From: Vreelandella neptunia
GTDB taxonomy: Bacteria; Pseudomonadota; Gammaproteobacteria; Pseudomonadales; Halomonadaceae
Direction of reading: 5' to 3'
Length of the DNA stretch: 64,000 bases
Assembly: GCF_034479615.1 (NCBI RefSeq)
Contig: NZ_CP140255.1
Coordinates: forward strand, 4,888,480-4,952,479
Part shown: positions 53,426 to 62,784 of the stretch, one piece after another
How the letters are laid out: every line of letters begins with the position of its first letter
Position numbering within the stretch: position 1 is the first letter of the stretch
Made by a program: the position numbers and the translations under genes
The notes under the pieces: model-generated
What the model was told of the DNA's origin: nothing
Seen by the model: only the letters and a program-made list of their open reading frames with translations
The model's database searches: none

Positions 53426-55489
53426 TTAAGCAGCGCGAATGCCACTATGGCGCAGCAGTGGTTCAACGCTTGGTTCTCGGCCTCGAAAGGCGACAAACAG
53501 GTCGGCGGCATCGCGGGCACCGCCCTGCTCAAGAATTTCGCGACGAAAGCGCTGACCCGTTTCCGGATCAAAGATACCGGCCTCTTCAAAGGCGCTCCAG
53601 GCATCTGCTGAGAGTACTTCAGCCCACTTGTAACTGTAGTAACCGGCAGCGTAGCCACCGGCAAACACATGGCCAAAGCTATTTTGGAAGCGGTTGAACG
53701 ACACTTTTGGCAGCACCGACACTGCTTCGCGCACCTCATCTAACAAGGCTTGCACATCGCTGGCGCTGGGGGCGCTAAGTTCATGGTGCAGACGCAGATC
53801 AAACAGCGAGAACTCGATTTGGCGCATCATGCCCATCGCCGACTGAAAATTCTTGGCCGCCTGAAGGCGCTCAAGTAGCTCTGCTGGCAGCGGTTCGCCG
53901 CTATCCACATGTTTGGCGAGAAGATCTAAGCCTTCACGCTCCCAGCAGTAGTTCTCCATAAATTGGCTAGGCAGCTCGACGGCATCCCAGGCGACGCCAT
54001 TAATGCCGGAAATATCGGCAATATGCTGCTGGGTCAGCATATGGTGGAGGCCGTGGCCAAACTCATGAAACAGTGTGGTGACTTCGTCGTGGGTGAGCAG
54101 TGCCGGGCGGCCGTTTACCGGAGCGGTAAAGTTGCAGGTCAGGAAGGCGACAGGCAGTTGCAGACCCTGCTCGGTTTGACGCCGTACCCGGCAGTCAGCC
54201 ATCCACGCGCCGCCACGCTTGCCTTCTCTGGCGTAAAGATCCAGATAGAAACCGGCCATCGGCTGACCGTTTTCGGTGATGCGGAAATAGCGCACGTCGT
54301 CGTGATAGCGAGGCGCTTGAGTATCTTCTTCAAAGCGCACGCCGTAAAGGCGTTCAACTACCTGAAACAAGCCATCCACCACCTGGGGTGCGGGAAAGTA
54401 GGGGCGTAACTGCTCCTGAGAGATCGAGTGGCGCGCTTCGCGCAACTTTTCACTGGCATAGGCAACATCCCACGGCTCCAGCGTTTCCAGGCCGAGTTCC
54501 TCACGGGCATAGGCACTGAGTTCTGCAAACTCCTCCTTCGCTTGAGGCAACGCACGGCGGGCTAAATCGTTGAGAAAATCGAGCACCTGCTCGGGAGATT
54601 CCGCCATCTTGGTGGTGAGAGAGTAATCAGCGTAGGTGGCAAAACCGAGCAACTGGGCCATTTCATTGCGCAGTGCCAGGATCTCTTCCATGATCGCCGC
54701 GTTATCGAATTTGCCCGCATCTGGGCCTTCGTCAGATGCACGGGTAACGAAGGCGGTATACACCTCCCGGCGCAGCTCGCGGTTATCGGCATAGCTAACC
54801 ACCGGGAAGAAGCTGGGGAAATCCAGGGTAATACGGTAGCCCGCAACGCCTTTCGCCTCGGCGGTGGCTTTTAAGGTGTCGAGCGCACTTTCCGGCACCC
54901 CCGCTAACGCTTCTTGGCTATCGATGTCTTTGTGCCACGCCTGAGTGGCATCCAGCACGTTATTAGAGAACTGGTTTGACAGCAGTGAGAGTCGCGACTG
55001 AATCTCGCCGTACCGGGCTTTCTGGTCAGCAGGCAGAGCAACACCGGCTAGGCGGAAATCACGTAGGGCGTTCTCCACGGTTCGCCGCTGGGCGGCATTC
55101 AGATGTTCCCAGGCCGGGCCATCTTTCAACGCTTGCCAGCCATGAAATAACCCTTCGTGTTGGCCTACCCAGGTGCCGAAGTCAGAGAGCTTTTCGAGGC
55201 ATGCCTGGTACGCTTCGCGCATTTCTGGGGAGTTCATGGTGCCATTGAGGTGAGAGACCGGTGACCACGCCTTGGTAAGCCGGTCATTAACTGCTTCAAG
55301 CGGTGCCGCAAAATTGCCCCAGGTAGGTGGGGTGGTGGCTGCCTGTTCAGCCAGGCGATCAATGGCCTCACGACTTTCGCTTAGTAACGTTTCCACGGCA
55401 GGTTCCACGTGCTCTGCGCGAATCTCGCCAAAGGGAGGCAGCTCGTGGGTTTCAAGTAGCGGATTGTTGGACACAGAGTTGGAGGACAT
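53426..55489 (-). CDS. prlC: oligopeptidase A (M3 metallopeptidase)
   Basis: Cytoplasmic zinc peptidase that degrades signal peptides and other oligopeptides, 687 residues. The zinc site is TTLFHEFGHGLHHML (HEFGH), and the Glu ligand follows in ELPSQFMENYCWE. PFGEIRAEHVEPAVETLL at the N-terminus and FNRFQNSFGHVFAGGYAAGY near the end are typical. GAGG five bases before ATG 55489 is preferred over the ATG six codons upstream. A 14-base tandem repeat precedes it. Confidence 0.96.
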   Translation of the reverse strand: MSSNSVSNNPLLETHELPPFGEIRAEHVEPAVETLLSESREAIDRLAEQAATTPPTWGNFAAPLEAVNDRLTKAWSPVSHLNGTMNSPEMREAYQACLEKLSDFGTWVGQHEGLFHGWQALKDGPAWEHLNAAQRRTVENALRDFRLAGVALPADQKARYGEIQSRLSLLSNQFSNNVLDATQAWHKDIDSQEALAGVPESALDTLKATAEAKGVAGYRITLDFPSFFPVVSYADNRELRREVYTAFVTRASDEGPDAGKFDNAAIMEEILALRNEMAQLLGFATYADYSLTTKMAESPEQVLDFLNDLARRALPQAKEEFAELSAYAREELGLETLEPWDVAYASEKLREARHSISQEQLRPYFPAPQVVDGLFQVVERLYGVRFEEDTQAPRYHDDVRYFRITENGQPMAGFYLDLYAREGKRGGAWMADCRVRRQTEQGLQLPVAFLTCNFTAPVNGRPALLTHDEVTTLFHEFGHGLHHMLTQQHIADISGINGVAWDAVELPSQFMENYCWEREGLDLLAKHVDSGEPLPAELLERLQAAKNFQSAMGMMRQIEFSLFDLRLHHELSAPSASDVQALLDEVREAVSVLPKVSFNRFQNSFGHVFAGGYAAGYYSYKWAEVLSADAWSAFEEAGIFDPETGQRFRREILEQGGARDAADLFVAFRGREPSVEPLLRHSGIRAA

Positions 55490-55508
55490 AGACACCTCGG
55501 GTGGCATG

Positions 55509-55545
55509 CTTTTAAAACCTGATTCTAAAAACCTAGTTCTAAAAA
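55509..55545. repeat. 14-base tandem repeats upstream of prlC
   Basis: CCTGATTCTAAAAA (55518-55531) and CCTAGTTCTAAAAA (55532-55545) are adjacent, with a partial third unit at 55509-55517. With one gap the unit matches the complement of the fba-upstream repeat (CCCAGTCTCTAAAA). It lies just before the prlC start, reading into the divergent NSS gene region. Confidence 0.6.
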
Positions 55546-55712
55546 CATAAGTATTAAAACGTCAGGAACGCGCAAAAAGAGCGCAATAATAATGACACAG
55601 TGCGGGCGGTGGGGCCGTGTTTCAATGCTAGGTTCAATAACAGGGTTTGGCCTGCACGCAAGTGCCTGCTAGTCTTGCCGCCTTTTAATGCCACCAATGG
55701 CAGGAGCATGTG

Positions 55713-57053
55713 ATGAGTGAAACGCTGGAGCGCTGGGGGTCGAAGCGGGCCTTTATCTTGGCGGTAACAGGTGCTGCGGTGGGGTTAGGCAACATCTGGC
55801 GCTTTCCTTACGTGGCGGGAGAGAACGGCGGTGCGGCGTTTTTACTGATTTACGTGGCGTTTGTGCTGCTTCTGGGTATTCCGGTGATGATGGCGGAGAT
55901 TCTGATTGGTCGTGCCGGGCGGCGTGGGCCGATGCAGGCGTTGAGTGCCTTGGCGGCCGAGGCGGGGGCTTCGCCTCGCTGGCGCTGGCTGGGGCTATTC
56001 GGGGCGTTCACCGTATTCTGCATTTTATCGTTCTACTCGGTGGTGTCCGGCTGGTCGATCGAGTTTTTGGTGGCCTCTGTTAACGGCAATTTCAATGGCG
56101 CGAGTGCCGCTGAGATTGGCGCTGGTTTTGATGCCTTCTTGGCCAACCCAGGGCTGCTGATCTTCAATCACTCACTGTTTCTGTTTATGACCATGACGGT
56201 TGTAGCGGCGGGCGTTGCCAAGGGGTTAGAGCGGCTCAATAACCTGCTGATGCCGCTGTTATACCTGCTATTGCTGCTATTAGCGGGCTATGCTGCGACC
56301 ACTGACGGCTTTGCCCCTGCCTTGGCGTGGCTGTTTTTACCCTCTTTCGAGGCGCTAACCCCGGCGGTGGTCGTCCATGCCATGGGGCACGCGTTCTTTA
56401 CTCTGGCGGTGGGTGCCTGTGCGTTGATGGCGTATGGCGCCTATATGCCGGAAGAGCAAAGCCTGCCTAAAGCCGCTGTGGCAGTCGCCGTACTCGATAT
56501 TAGTGTGGCGTTACTGGCGGGGATCGCTATTTTCTCGGTGGTGTTTGCTCAAGGCATGGATCCCACTGATGGCCCAGGGTTAATGTTTGTCACCCTGCCC
56601 ATTGCGTTTTCTGAGCTGCCTTGGGGCTCTGTATGGCTAAGCGTGTTCTTTTTACTGCTGTTACTGGCTACCTGGACATCGGCCATTAATCTCGCAGAGC
56701 CGATGGTCGCCACGCTGCAGGGCTTGGGGCTGCGCCGTAGTATCTCGACAGCGATTGTGGCTATTAGCGTCTGGTTGATTGGGCTGTTATCGGCCTTCTC
56801 TTTTTCAACTCTGGCGGAGTTTCGGCCGCTATTTGGCCGCAATGTCTTCGAGCTTGTCAGCAGTATACCGCCGGATGTTTTTTTGCCTTTGGGCGGCCTA
56901 TTGATAGCTATTTTTGCGGCTTGGGTAATGCCTCGCGATAGAGTGGTGAGCGCATTAGGCGTTGGTGAAAGTTGCTACTTGGTGTGGCGCAATATCATCC
57001 GCTGGGTGTCCATTCCGCTGACCTTTATTGTTCTGCTGGCCGGATTGCTATAG
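55713..57053 (+). CDS. sodium:neurotransmitter symporter-family (NSS) transporter
   Basis: 446 residues, about 12 transmembrane helices. GAAVGLGNIWRFPYVAGENG is the defining TM1 motif with the Na+ and substrate contacts, and LLGIPVMMAEILIG follows. Bacterial members (LeuT-like, MhsT) take up amino acids with Na+. The substrate is unknown. AGGAG precedes ATG 55713; a GTG three bases upstream is an alternative. Confidence 0.93.
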   Translation: MSETLERWGSKRAFILAVTGAAVGLGNIWRFPYVAGENGGAAFLLIYVAFVLLLGIPVMMAEILIGRAGRRGPMQALSALAAEAGASPRWRWLGLFGAFTVFCILSFYSVVSGWSIEFLVASVNGNFNGASAAEIGAGFDAFLANPGLLIFNHSLFLFMTMTVVAAGVAKGLERLNNLLMPLLYLLLLLLAGYAATTDGFAPALAWLFLPSFEALTPAVVVHAMGHAFFTLAVGACALMAYGAYMPEEQSLPKAAVAVAVLDISVALLAGIAIFSVVFAQGMDPTDGPGLMFVTLPIAFSELPWGSVWLSVFFLLLLLATWTSAINLAEPMVATLQGLGLRRSISTAIVAISVWLIGLLSAFSFSTLAEFRPLFGRNVFELVSSIPPDVFLPLGGLLIAIFAAWVMPRDRVVSALGVGESCYLVWRNIIRWVSIPLTFIVLLAGLL

Positions 57054-57101
57054 TGAGGTAAATAATCCTCTAACTGTCGATTAGAACCCTAGGAGCGAGT
57101 T

Positions 57102-57647
57102 ATGAGCAGTGCCTTACGAGCGTATCAAGGTATGGAGCCCCAACTGGGCGAGCGCGTTTACATTGATCCGGCCAGTGTGGTTATCGGTGATGTGGTGATG
57201 GGGGATGACTGCTCTGTCTGGCCGATGACGGTTATCCGTGGCGATATGCACCGTATTCGTATCGGAGCGCGTACCAGCGTGCAGGACGGCAGCGTGCTAC
57301 ATATTACTCACGCCAGCGACTTCAGCCCGGAGGGGTTTCCGCTCACCATTGGCGATGATGTGACCATCGGCCATAAAGCGATTTTGCATGGCTGCACCTT
57401 GGGAAGCCGCATACTCGTTGGTATGGGTGCGATTGTGATGGATGGCGCGGTCGTTGAGGACGAAGTCATTATCGCCGCTGGCGCTGTGGTAACGCCGGGT
57501 AAGCATTTGGAAAGTGGCTATGTGTATGCCGGTAATCCGGCTAAAGCGCTGCGGCCACTTAAAGAGAAAGAGCGTGCGTTCTTTCCGTACACTGCTGGTA
57601 ACTACGTTAAATTGAAAGACCGCTTTCTGGCCGAAGTCACCCGCTAG
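57102..57647 (+). CDS. gamma-carbonic anhydrase-like protein (YrdA/PaaY type)
   Basis: 181-residue left-handed beta-helix. Hexapeptide repeats run from IDPASVVIGDVVMGDDCSVW onward, and the metal-binding His residues are in HITHASD and IGHKAILHGC. GMGAIVMDGAVV and AGNPAKALRPL are standard. It could be a carbonic anhydrase or an acyl-CoA-related family member. It is 48 bases after the NSS transporter and could share its transcript. Confidence 0.9.
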   Translation: MSSALRAYQGMEPQLGERVYIDPASVVIGDVVMGDDCSVWPMTVIRGDMHRIRIGARTSVQDGSVLHITHASDFSPEGFPLTIGDDVTIGHKAILHGCTLGSRILVGMGAIVMDGAVVEDEVIIAAGAVVTPGKHLESGYVYAGNPAKALRPLKEKERAFFPYTAGNYVKLKDRFLAEVTR

Positions 57648-57775
57648 AGACTTTTTCTAGGCCTTCCCTAAGCGATTGCTAAGCCAACCTTTTTTCTGAA
57701 TAAGTCATGTCGCGGATGCCGGAAATCTGTTAATTTATACAGCTTTCTGTTTTGCATACTCTGGGATGCCGCGTC

Positions 57776-58447
57776 ATGGCTAATTTTCGCACGCATATTA
57801 CGGTAGCAGCGGCGGGCGGCATGCTGATAGCTTACGCAGGCTGGAAAGGGCAATGGTGGCCGCCTACCCAAGCGGTGATGATAATTGCGCTGGTCACATT
57901 CGGGGGCATTTTGCCCGACATTGATGCTGACCGATCCCACTCTATCCGCTTGATATTCAACCTGCTTTCAGTGCCTGCTCTGGTGTTGGGTGCTCTGCTG
58001 CTGCAGCCATGGCTGACGCCGGGGGCATTGTTGATTGCCTGCGGTGGGATCTACTTCTGTGTACGCTATTTGGCGGGAGTGCTGTTCTCGCGCTTTACCG
58101 TGCACCGCGGTATTTGGCATTCACTGCTAGCGGGCGGGCTATGTAGCCTGCTCACCGCCGCGCTAAGTTTTAATTTACTCAACCAGCCAGCGTGGCTAGC
58201 GTGGTCTCACGGTGCTGCCACCTTGGTAGGGTTTTTGATCCACTTGAGCTTGGATGAGATATACAGCGTTGACCTTGAAGGCGCGAGGCTTAAGCGCTCG
58301 TTTGGTACGGCGCTCAAGCTAGGCGACAGTCGGCGGCCCATGTCCAACCTACTAATGTTGATTGCTACATTAACGCTGATACCTTGGGCGCCGCCTTGGT
58401 CGGTATTGGGTGATTTACTGCATCACGGCTCGCTGCTGTGGCGATAG
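57776..58447 (+). CDS. YdjM-like inner-membrane protein (DUF457)
   Basis: 223 residues with four to five transmembrane segments. FRTHITVAAAGGMLIAYAGW at the start and the HRGIWHSLLAG motif, plus LPDIDADRSH, are the family markers (metal-dependent hydrolase fold with conserved His and Asp). In E. coli ydjM is in the LexA regulon. ATG 57776 begins the family; a TTG frame from 57752 is not needed. Its last 25 bases overlap the end of dctD on the other strand. Confidence 0.85.
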   Translation: MANFRTHITVAAAGGMLIAYAGWKGQWWPPTQAVMIIALVTFGGILPDIDADRSHSIRLIFNLLSVPALVLGALLLQPWLTPGALLIACGGIYFCVRYLAGVLFSRFTVHRGIWHSLLAGGLCSLLTAALSFNLLNQPAWLAWSHGAATLVGFLIHLSLDEIYSVDLEGARLKRSFGTALKLGDSRRPMSNLLMLIATLTLIPWAPPWSVLGDLLHHGSLLWR

Positions 58448-59805
58448 TCGTCGGCATTGAGGCCGTGTTTTTTAAGTTTGTCGTAAAAGGTTTTGCGCGG
58501 AATGCCCAAGTGGCGACATACGTCGGTTACCCGTCCATGGTAACGCGCCAATGATTGGCTGATCAGGCTCTTTTCAAACAACTCTACCTGGCGCGGTAAA
58601 GTAGGCTCTTCGGTGTCGGCATTGACCCCTTCCAGCAGTGCATCCAGGCGATAGTCAAAGGCGGCGCCCAGTAGCACGTAGCGCTCGGCAAGGTTGCGCA
58701 GCTCGCGCACGTTGCCGGGCCAATCATGGGCCAGTAGGGCGGCAATGGCGGGGCTATCGAGGGTCGGTGCCTCCAGGCCGCTGCGGTTGGCAGCGACCAC
58801 GGCAAAGTGCTGAAACAGCAAGGGGATATCCTCACGCCGCTCGCGCAGCGCAGGCAGCGGCAGGGTGACCACGTTTAGCCGGTAGTAAAGGTCTTCGCGA
58901 AAACTCCCCTCTTCGGAGGCGGCTTTGAGATCCACCTTGGTGGCTGCTATTACCCGAATATCGAGTGGGACCGTTTCATTGGCGCCCAGTCGTTCTACGC
59001 TGCGCTCTTGCAGTACCCGCAGCAGTTTGACTTGCAGCGCCATGGGCATCGATTCGATCTCATCCAAAAACACCGTGCCGCCGTTAGCGTGTTCAAACTT
59101 GCCGATCCGCCGCTCAACGGCACCCGTGAAGGCGCCTTTTTCATGGCCGAACAGCTCGGACTCGATGGTGTTTTCGGGCACTGCACCACAGTTGATTGCC
59201 ATAAAGGGGCTATTACGCCGGGCGCTGCGTTCGTGAATCGCACGGGCCACGAGGTCTTTGCCGGTGCCGGTCTCCCCAAATAGCAGTACATCGGCCTCTA
59301 CTTGGCTAATGCGCTGAATCATTGCGGCCAGCCGCGAAATGACCGCTGTGCGGCCAACTAAGCGTGGCCCAAGCGCGGCTTGCTGCACTTCCAGTTCGGC
59401 TTTAAGGCGGTGGTTTTCCAAGCTGAGCTGGCGCTTCTCTATGCCCCGACGCACCACATCCAGCAGTTGATCACCGGCAAAGGGCTTCTCAAGAAAATCC
59501 CAGGCCCCTGCGCGCATGGCTTCTACGGCCGTAGAAATATCGCCGTGCCCAGTAATTAAAATAATCGGCAGAGTGGCGTCTCGGCTGTGTAACTCATGGA
59601 GTAGCGCCATGCCATCCATTCCCGGCATGCGGATATCACTGACAATAACACCCGGAAAGTTTGGCGTTAGTGCCGCCAGGGCTTGTTCTGCTGACTCAAA
59701 GCAGTAGGGCGTATAGCCCGCAAGTTCTAGGGTTTGGCTGGCGGTGATCCGCAGATGCGGTTCGTCGTCGATCACCATGACCGGCAGCGTCGACGGCTCA
59801 TGCAT
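58423..59805 (-). CDS. dctD: DctD-like sigma-54 response regulator
   Basis: 460 residues. Receiver domain with the phosphoacceptor D57 in VIVSDIRMPGMDG; AAA+ domain with Walker A GETGTGKD, the sigma-54 contact loop GAFTGAVER and the GTVFLDEIESM Walker B; C-terminal Fis-type HTH (about 430-455, VCRHLGIPRKTFYDKLKKHG). The architecture is that of NtrC-family activators that melt sigma-54 promoters with ATP. It is coupled to dctB by an 8-base overlap. Its likely targets include the TAXI-TRAP promoter near 52900, an inference. Confidence 0.92.
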   Translation of the reverse strand: MHEPSTLPVMVIDDEPHLRITASQTLELAGYTPYCFESAEQALAALTPNFPGVIVSDIRMPGMDGMALLHELHSRDATLPIILITGHGDISTAVEAMRAGAWDFLEKPFAGDQLLDVVRRGIEKRQLSLENHRLKAELEVQQAALGPRLVGRTAVISRLAAMIQRISQVEADVLLFGETGTGKDLVARAIHERSARRNSPFMAINCGAVPENTIESELFGHEKGAFTGAVERRIGKFEHANGGTVFLDEIESMPMALQVKLLRVLQERSVERLGANETVPLDIRVIAATKVDLKAASEEGSFREDLYYRLNVVTLPLPALRERREDIPLLFQHFAVVAANRSGLEAPTLDSPAIAALLAHDWPGNVRELRNLAERYVLLGAAFDYRLDALLEGVNADTEEPTLPRQVELFEKSLISQSLARYHGRVTDVCRHLGIPRKTFYDKLKKHGLNADDYRHSSEP

Positions 59806-61717
59806 AAGAGGAGTTCTCCTGGGTGTGGGCTAACGGTGAGTGGGGCAGGGTAATGGTGAAGCGAGCGCCACCTTCGGGTTGATTAGTTGCCTGCAGCTTG
59901 CCGCCTAAATCGTCCATGATCCGTGACGAGATCGAGAGGCCCAAGCCTAAGCCACTCCCCGGCGCCTTGGTGGTAAAAAAGGGTTCAAAAATATGTCCTA
60001 AGTGCTCCTCGGGAATGCCTGGGCCATTATCGCTAACGCTAATAATGACCTGCTGCTGGTGGATATGGGCGCCGAGAGTAAGTTGTGGCGCAGGTACGCC
60101 TTTCATGGCCTGCAGCGCATTGCCGATTAAATTAACCAGCACCTGTTCCAGGCGCACCAGGTCACCTTTAACCCATAAAGTTTCAGCAGGCCAATCCTGA
60201 ACAATAGTGATATTGCCTTCACGCAGGCGGCTTTGAAACAGGCGTAGAGCGTAGTCGATGCAGGCTTGTACCGAAATAGTTTCCTGGCGCTCGCTGCTCT
60301 TACGCGAAAACTGGCGCAACTGCGCGCTGATGTCCGCCATACGTTCGGTCAGTTCAACAATTTGTTCCAGGTTAGCATCCGCTTTTTCGTGGCGAGCTAA
60401 TGTCATAAAGCGACGGGCGTTTTCTGCGTAAGCACGAATAGCCGCCAGGGGTTGATTAAGCTCATGGTTGATGCCCGCGGCGAGCTGCCCCAAAACAGCG
60501 AGTTTGGCGGCTTGAATAAGCTCATCCTGGGTTTGGCGTAAGTTGGCTTCAGCGCGGCGGCGCTCTTCAATTTCATCCGAAAGACGTTGGTTGCTGGCTA
60601 CCAGATCGCGGGTGCGGCGTTCTACGCTAACTTCTAGTTCGTCACGCACGCGTGCCAAGGTGTTGCGCTCCCGTTCGGCAAACGCTTCACGCTCACGGCG
60701 TAGCCTCAAGCGCTGCCAGCCAATGCCAGCGCCAAGAGTAACCACGCCGTAGAGGCCGCCTGCCATCAGGGCAGCTATCCACTGAGCGCTAATCACCGGT
60801 GTTAGCGGCTTTAAAATATGCATTTGCCAGCCAAACTCAGGAATATGTCGGGTCAGACTAAGATAGTCGCTGCTGCTCAATGGGCCTTGGGAGAAACTGA
60901 CCAGCTGGCTTCCCTGCCGGTAAGGCGCATCGACTTCAATACCCGAGGGTGACAACGGCTCCATGGCATAGCGACGCGTTTCTCTTAGGGCTTGGCGCTG
61001 CTCATCGGTGAGTGGGTAGAGCGCATTCATGCGCAGCTCGGGGTGGCTGGCCATGAAAATGATGTCGTCACTATCAGTAACAAAGAGTTCGGCATCCTGC
61101 TCTGCCCAGCTATCTTCAACGTCATCTAACAGCACTTTAACCACTAGCACGCCGTCTGGCTGTGCGTCTGGCGAGGTGTCGTCTAGCCATACGGGCGATG
61201 AAAAGTAGTAACCCCTTTCAAGGGATTTGATGCCCAAACCAAAAAAACGTCCCTGGCCTCCGGCAATGGCATCGGTGTAGTAGGAGCGGAAAGCATAGTT
61301 CTGGCCAATAAAGGTGTTAGGGCGGTGCCAATTACTGGCGGCGATCGTGTCGCCATCGCGATTGAGTAAATAGACGTCTGAAACTCCCGCAGTAAAGCGG
61401 AAGCGATCCAGCAGCATATTGAGTGGCATCGGGTCTTGGCTATCGGGAGAGGCCAAAAAGCGCTGAACGCCCTCCCGAGTGGCAAGCATTTGCGGAAGGT
61501 AGTCGTAGCGCAGTAAATAGCCGTTTAAGTTGGCGGCAGACAGCCGCAACTCATTCTCTGCATCGTCCTGTAAGTTGGAAAGTGCTTGTTCACGCGCCAG
61601 TTGGGCGGCCTGCCACATGCACAACAGCAAGCCGAGTGAAATAACCAGCAGCCACAGACGCCGCCAGCGTGGTGGCAAAGGTGGGGGCGCCTGGTTATTG
61701 ATGCCAGCACTGTTCAT
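59798..61717 (-). CDS. dctB: DctB-like sensor histidine kinase
   Basis: 639 residues: TM1 (about 20-38), a long periplasmic double-PAS (dCache) sensor (about 45-310), TM2 (about 313-333), a coiled-coil linker, then HisKA with phosphoacceptor H418 in AAGINHELNQPLAAIRAYAE and an HATPase domain (LVNLIGNALQAM, SDNGPGIPEEHLGHIFEPFF, GSGLGLGLSIS). DctB proteins sense C4-dicarboxylates outside the membrane. Its ATG overlaps the GntR-gene stop (ATGA), so all three genes form one operon. Confidence 0.93.
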   Translation of the reverse strand: MNSAGINNQAPPPLPPRWRRLWLLVISLGLLLCMWQAAQLAREQALSNLQDDAENELRLSAANLNGYLLRYDYLPQMLATREGVQRFLASPDSQDPMPLNMLLDRFRFTAGVSDVYLLNRDGDTIAASNWHRPNTFIGQNYAFRSYYTDAIAGGQGRFFGLGIKSLERGYYFSSPVWLDDTSPDAQPDGVLVVKVLLDDVEDSWAEQDAELFVTDSDDIIFMASHPELRMNALYPLTDEQRQALRETRRYAMEPLSPSGIEVDAPYRQGSQLVSFSQGPLSSSDYLSLTRHIPEFGWQMHILKPLTPVISAQWIAALMAGGLYGVVTLGAGIGWQRLRLRREREAFAERERNTLARVRDELEVSVERRTRDLVASNQRLSDEIEERRRAEANLRQTQDELIQAAKLAVLGQLAAGINHELNQPLAAIRAYAENARRFMTLARHEKADANLEQIVELTERMADISAQLRQFSRKSSERQETISVQACIDYALRLFQSRLREGNITIVQDWPAETLWVKGDLVRLEQVLVNLIGNALQAMKGVPAPQLTLGAHIHQQQVIISVSDNGPGIPEEHLGHIFEPFFTTKAPGSGLGLGLSISSRIMDDLGGKLQATNQPEGGARFTITLPHSPLAHTQENSSYA

Positions 61718-62487
61718 GCTGATGTCTTGCTACTGCCTTGAGCGCGACGAAGGGCGCGCTGAGCGCGCGTTTCTGCACGCGCCATCTCCAGTAACCCTTC
61801 TTCAACAAACACTAAGTGCTCATGGGCGCGAGCACGGGCATCCTCAGCGCGTCCCTCCAAAATGGCATTGAGTAGGGCGCGGTGTTGTTGCATTAACTGG
61901 CTGCGTGAACCTTCCTTGGCAAATAAATGGGCCAGGTTATTTACAATGCTCTTTTCCAGCAGGTGAAAAATGCCGCGAATGGTATGCAGCAGTAGAACAT
62001 TGTGAGCAGCTTCGGCAATTGCCAGGTGAAATGCCGCATCTAGCTTCGCTTCTTGGATAGGATCGGCACCGGCAAAACCGCCGTCGAGTTCTTCAAAACG
62101 TTGAATAAGTATGGCTTTATCGGCGGGTGTTGAACGCAGCGCAGCGTAGTAGGCGGATATGCCTTCCATGGCGTCGCGGAATTCAAGTAAGTCTAGGTTA
62201 AACTCGCCATGTCGGGAGAGCATCTCCAGTAGGGGATCGGTATAACCATTGCTGAGGTCGTCGTTAACAAAAGTGCCGCCGCCTTGGCGGCTGGTAAGTA
62301 AGCCACGAGCGGCCAGTTTCTGGATAGCTTCCCGTAAAGAGGGGCGCGAAACGCCAAATCGTTCGGCTAATTCACGTTCGGGGGGTAAGCGCTGACCTGG
62401 TTTCAGGCTGCCTTCCAGCATCATAGCTTCAAGGCGTTCAGTAATTACATCGGCCAAGCGCTGCTGGCGGAGCGGGGGGTAGCTCAT
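61714..62487 (-). CDS. GntR-family (FadR/PdhR/LldR-like) repressor
   Basis: 257 residues. N-terminal winged helix with LPPERELAERFGVSRPSLRE and RQGGGTFV, then an FCD ligand domain (about 90-230, with EFRDAMEGISAYYAALRS). It resembles E. coli PdhR closely throughout, and also LldR. PdhR responds to pyruvate and LldR to lactate; which applies here is open. It is divergent from lldD, and two palindromic operators of the PdhR/LldR type flank the two promoters. The start ATG 62487 fits the promoter; the longer frame to 62532 would begin inside the operator. Confidence 0.88.
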   Translation of the reverse strand: MSYPPLRQQRLADVITERLEAMMLEGSLKPGQRLPPERELAERFGVSRPSLREAIQKLAARGLLTSRQGGGTFVNDDLSNGYTDPLLEMLSRHGEFNLDLLEFRDAMEGISAYYAALRSTPADKAILIQRFEELDGGFAGADPIQEAKLDAAFHLAIAEAAHNVLLLHTIRGIFHLLEKSIVNNLAHLFAKEGSRSQLMQQHRALLNAILEGRAEDARARAHEHLVFVEEGLLEMARAETRAQRALRRAQGSSKTSA

Positions 62488-62517
62488 AGTGAATAGCTCA
62501 TGTCGATTAGCGTCCGC

Positions 62518-62560
62518 AATTGGTAAGACCAATATTAAGATCTTTGAAGTATGATCTCAA
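62518..62560 (-). promoter_or_regulatory. promoter and operator O1 of the repressor-dctBD operon
   Basis: On the minus strand TTGAGA (62560-62555) and TAATAT (62537-62532) have a 17-base spacer. The palindrome ATTGGTAAGACCAAT (62519-62533) starts within the -10 box and extends over the expected transcription start near 62525. Binding would block transcription, giving negative autoregulation. Confidence 0.85.
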
Positions 62561-62657
62561 GCGCCTATGAAGTAGGTTTTAACGCTAATAAAACGCATTA
62601 ATAGAGATTTTAAACTAAAGTTTAAGGGGTTTGGGCCTTAAGGGGTGATATCACTGT

Positions 62658-62721
62658 TTGACACGCTTAGGGCGGCTCACTACTGTTGGTGCTAGTTTTT
62701 TGTCAATTGGTAAAACCAATT
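62658..62721 (+). promoter_or_regulatory. lldD promoter and operator O2
   Basis: Perfect TTGACA (62658-62663), 17-base spacer, then TACTGT (62681-62686) as -10 box. The palindrome AATTGGTAAAACCAATT (62705-62721) lies just after the expected start near 62693. It has the same ATTGGTNNNACCAAT core as O1, and the two centres are 187 bases apart, close enough for a repressor loop as known for E. coli lldPRD. Confidence 0.8.
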
Positions 62722-62784
62722 TTCCACTTTGGGGTGCCGGTGTATAGCGCATCCATTGTATAGGGCTATTGCACAGGACTATCC

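Noticed and set aside
53215..53739. Reverse frame of 174 codons over yheV and the end of prlC
   Set aside because: It is a shifted frame of prlC; it overlaps the conserved peptidase C-terminus and the CxxC protein.
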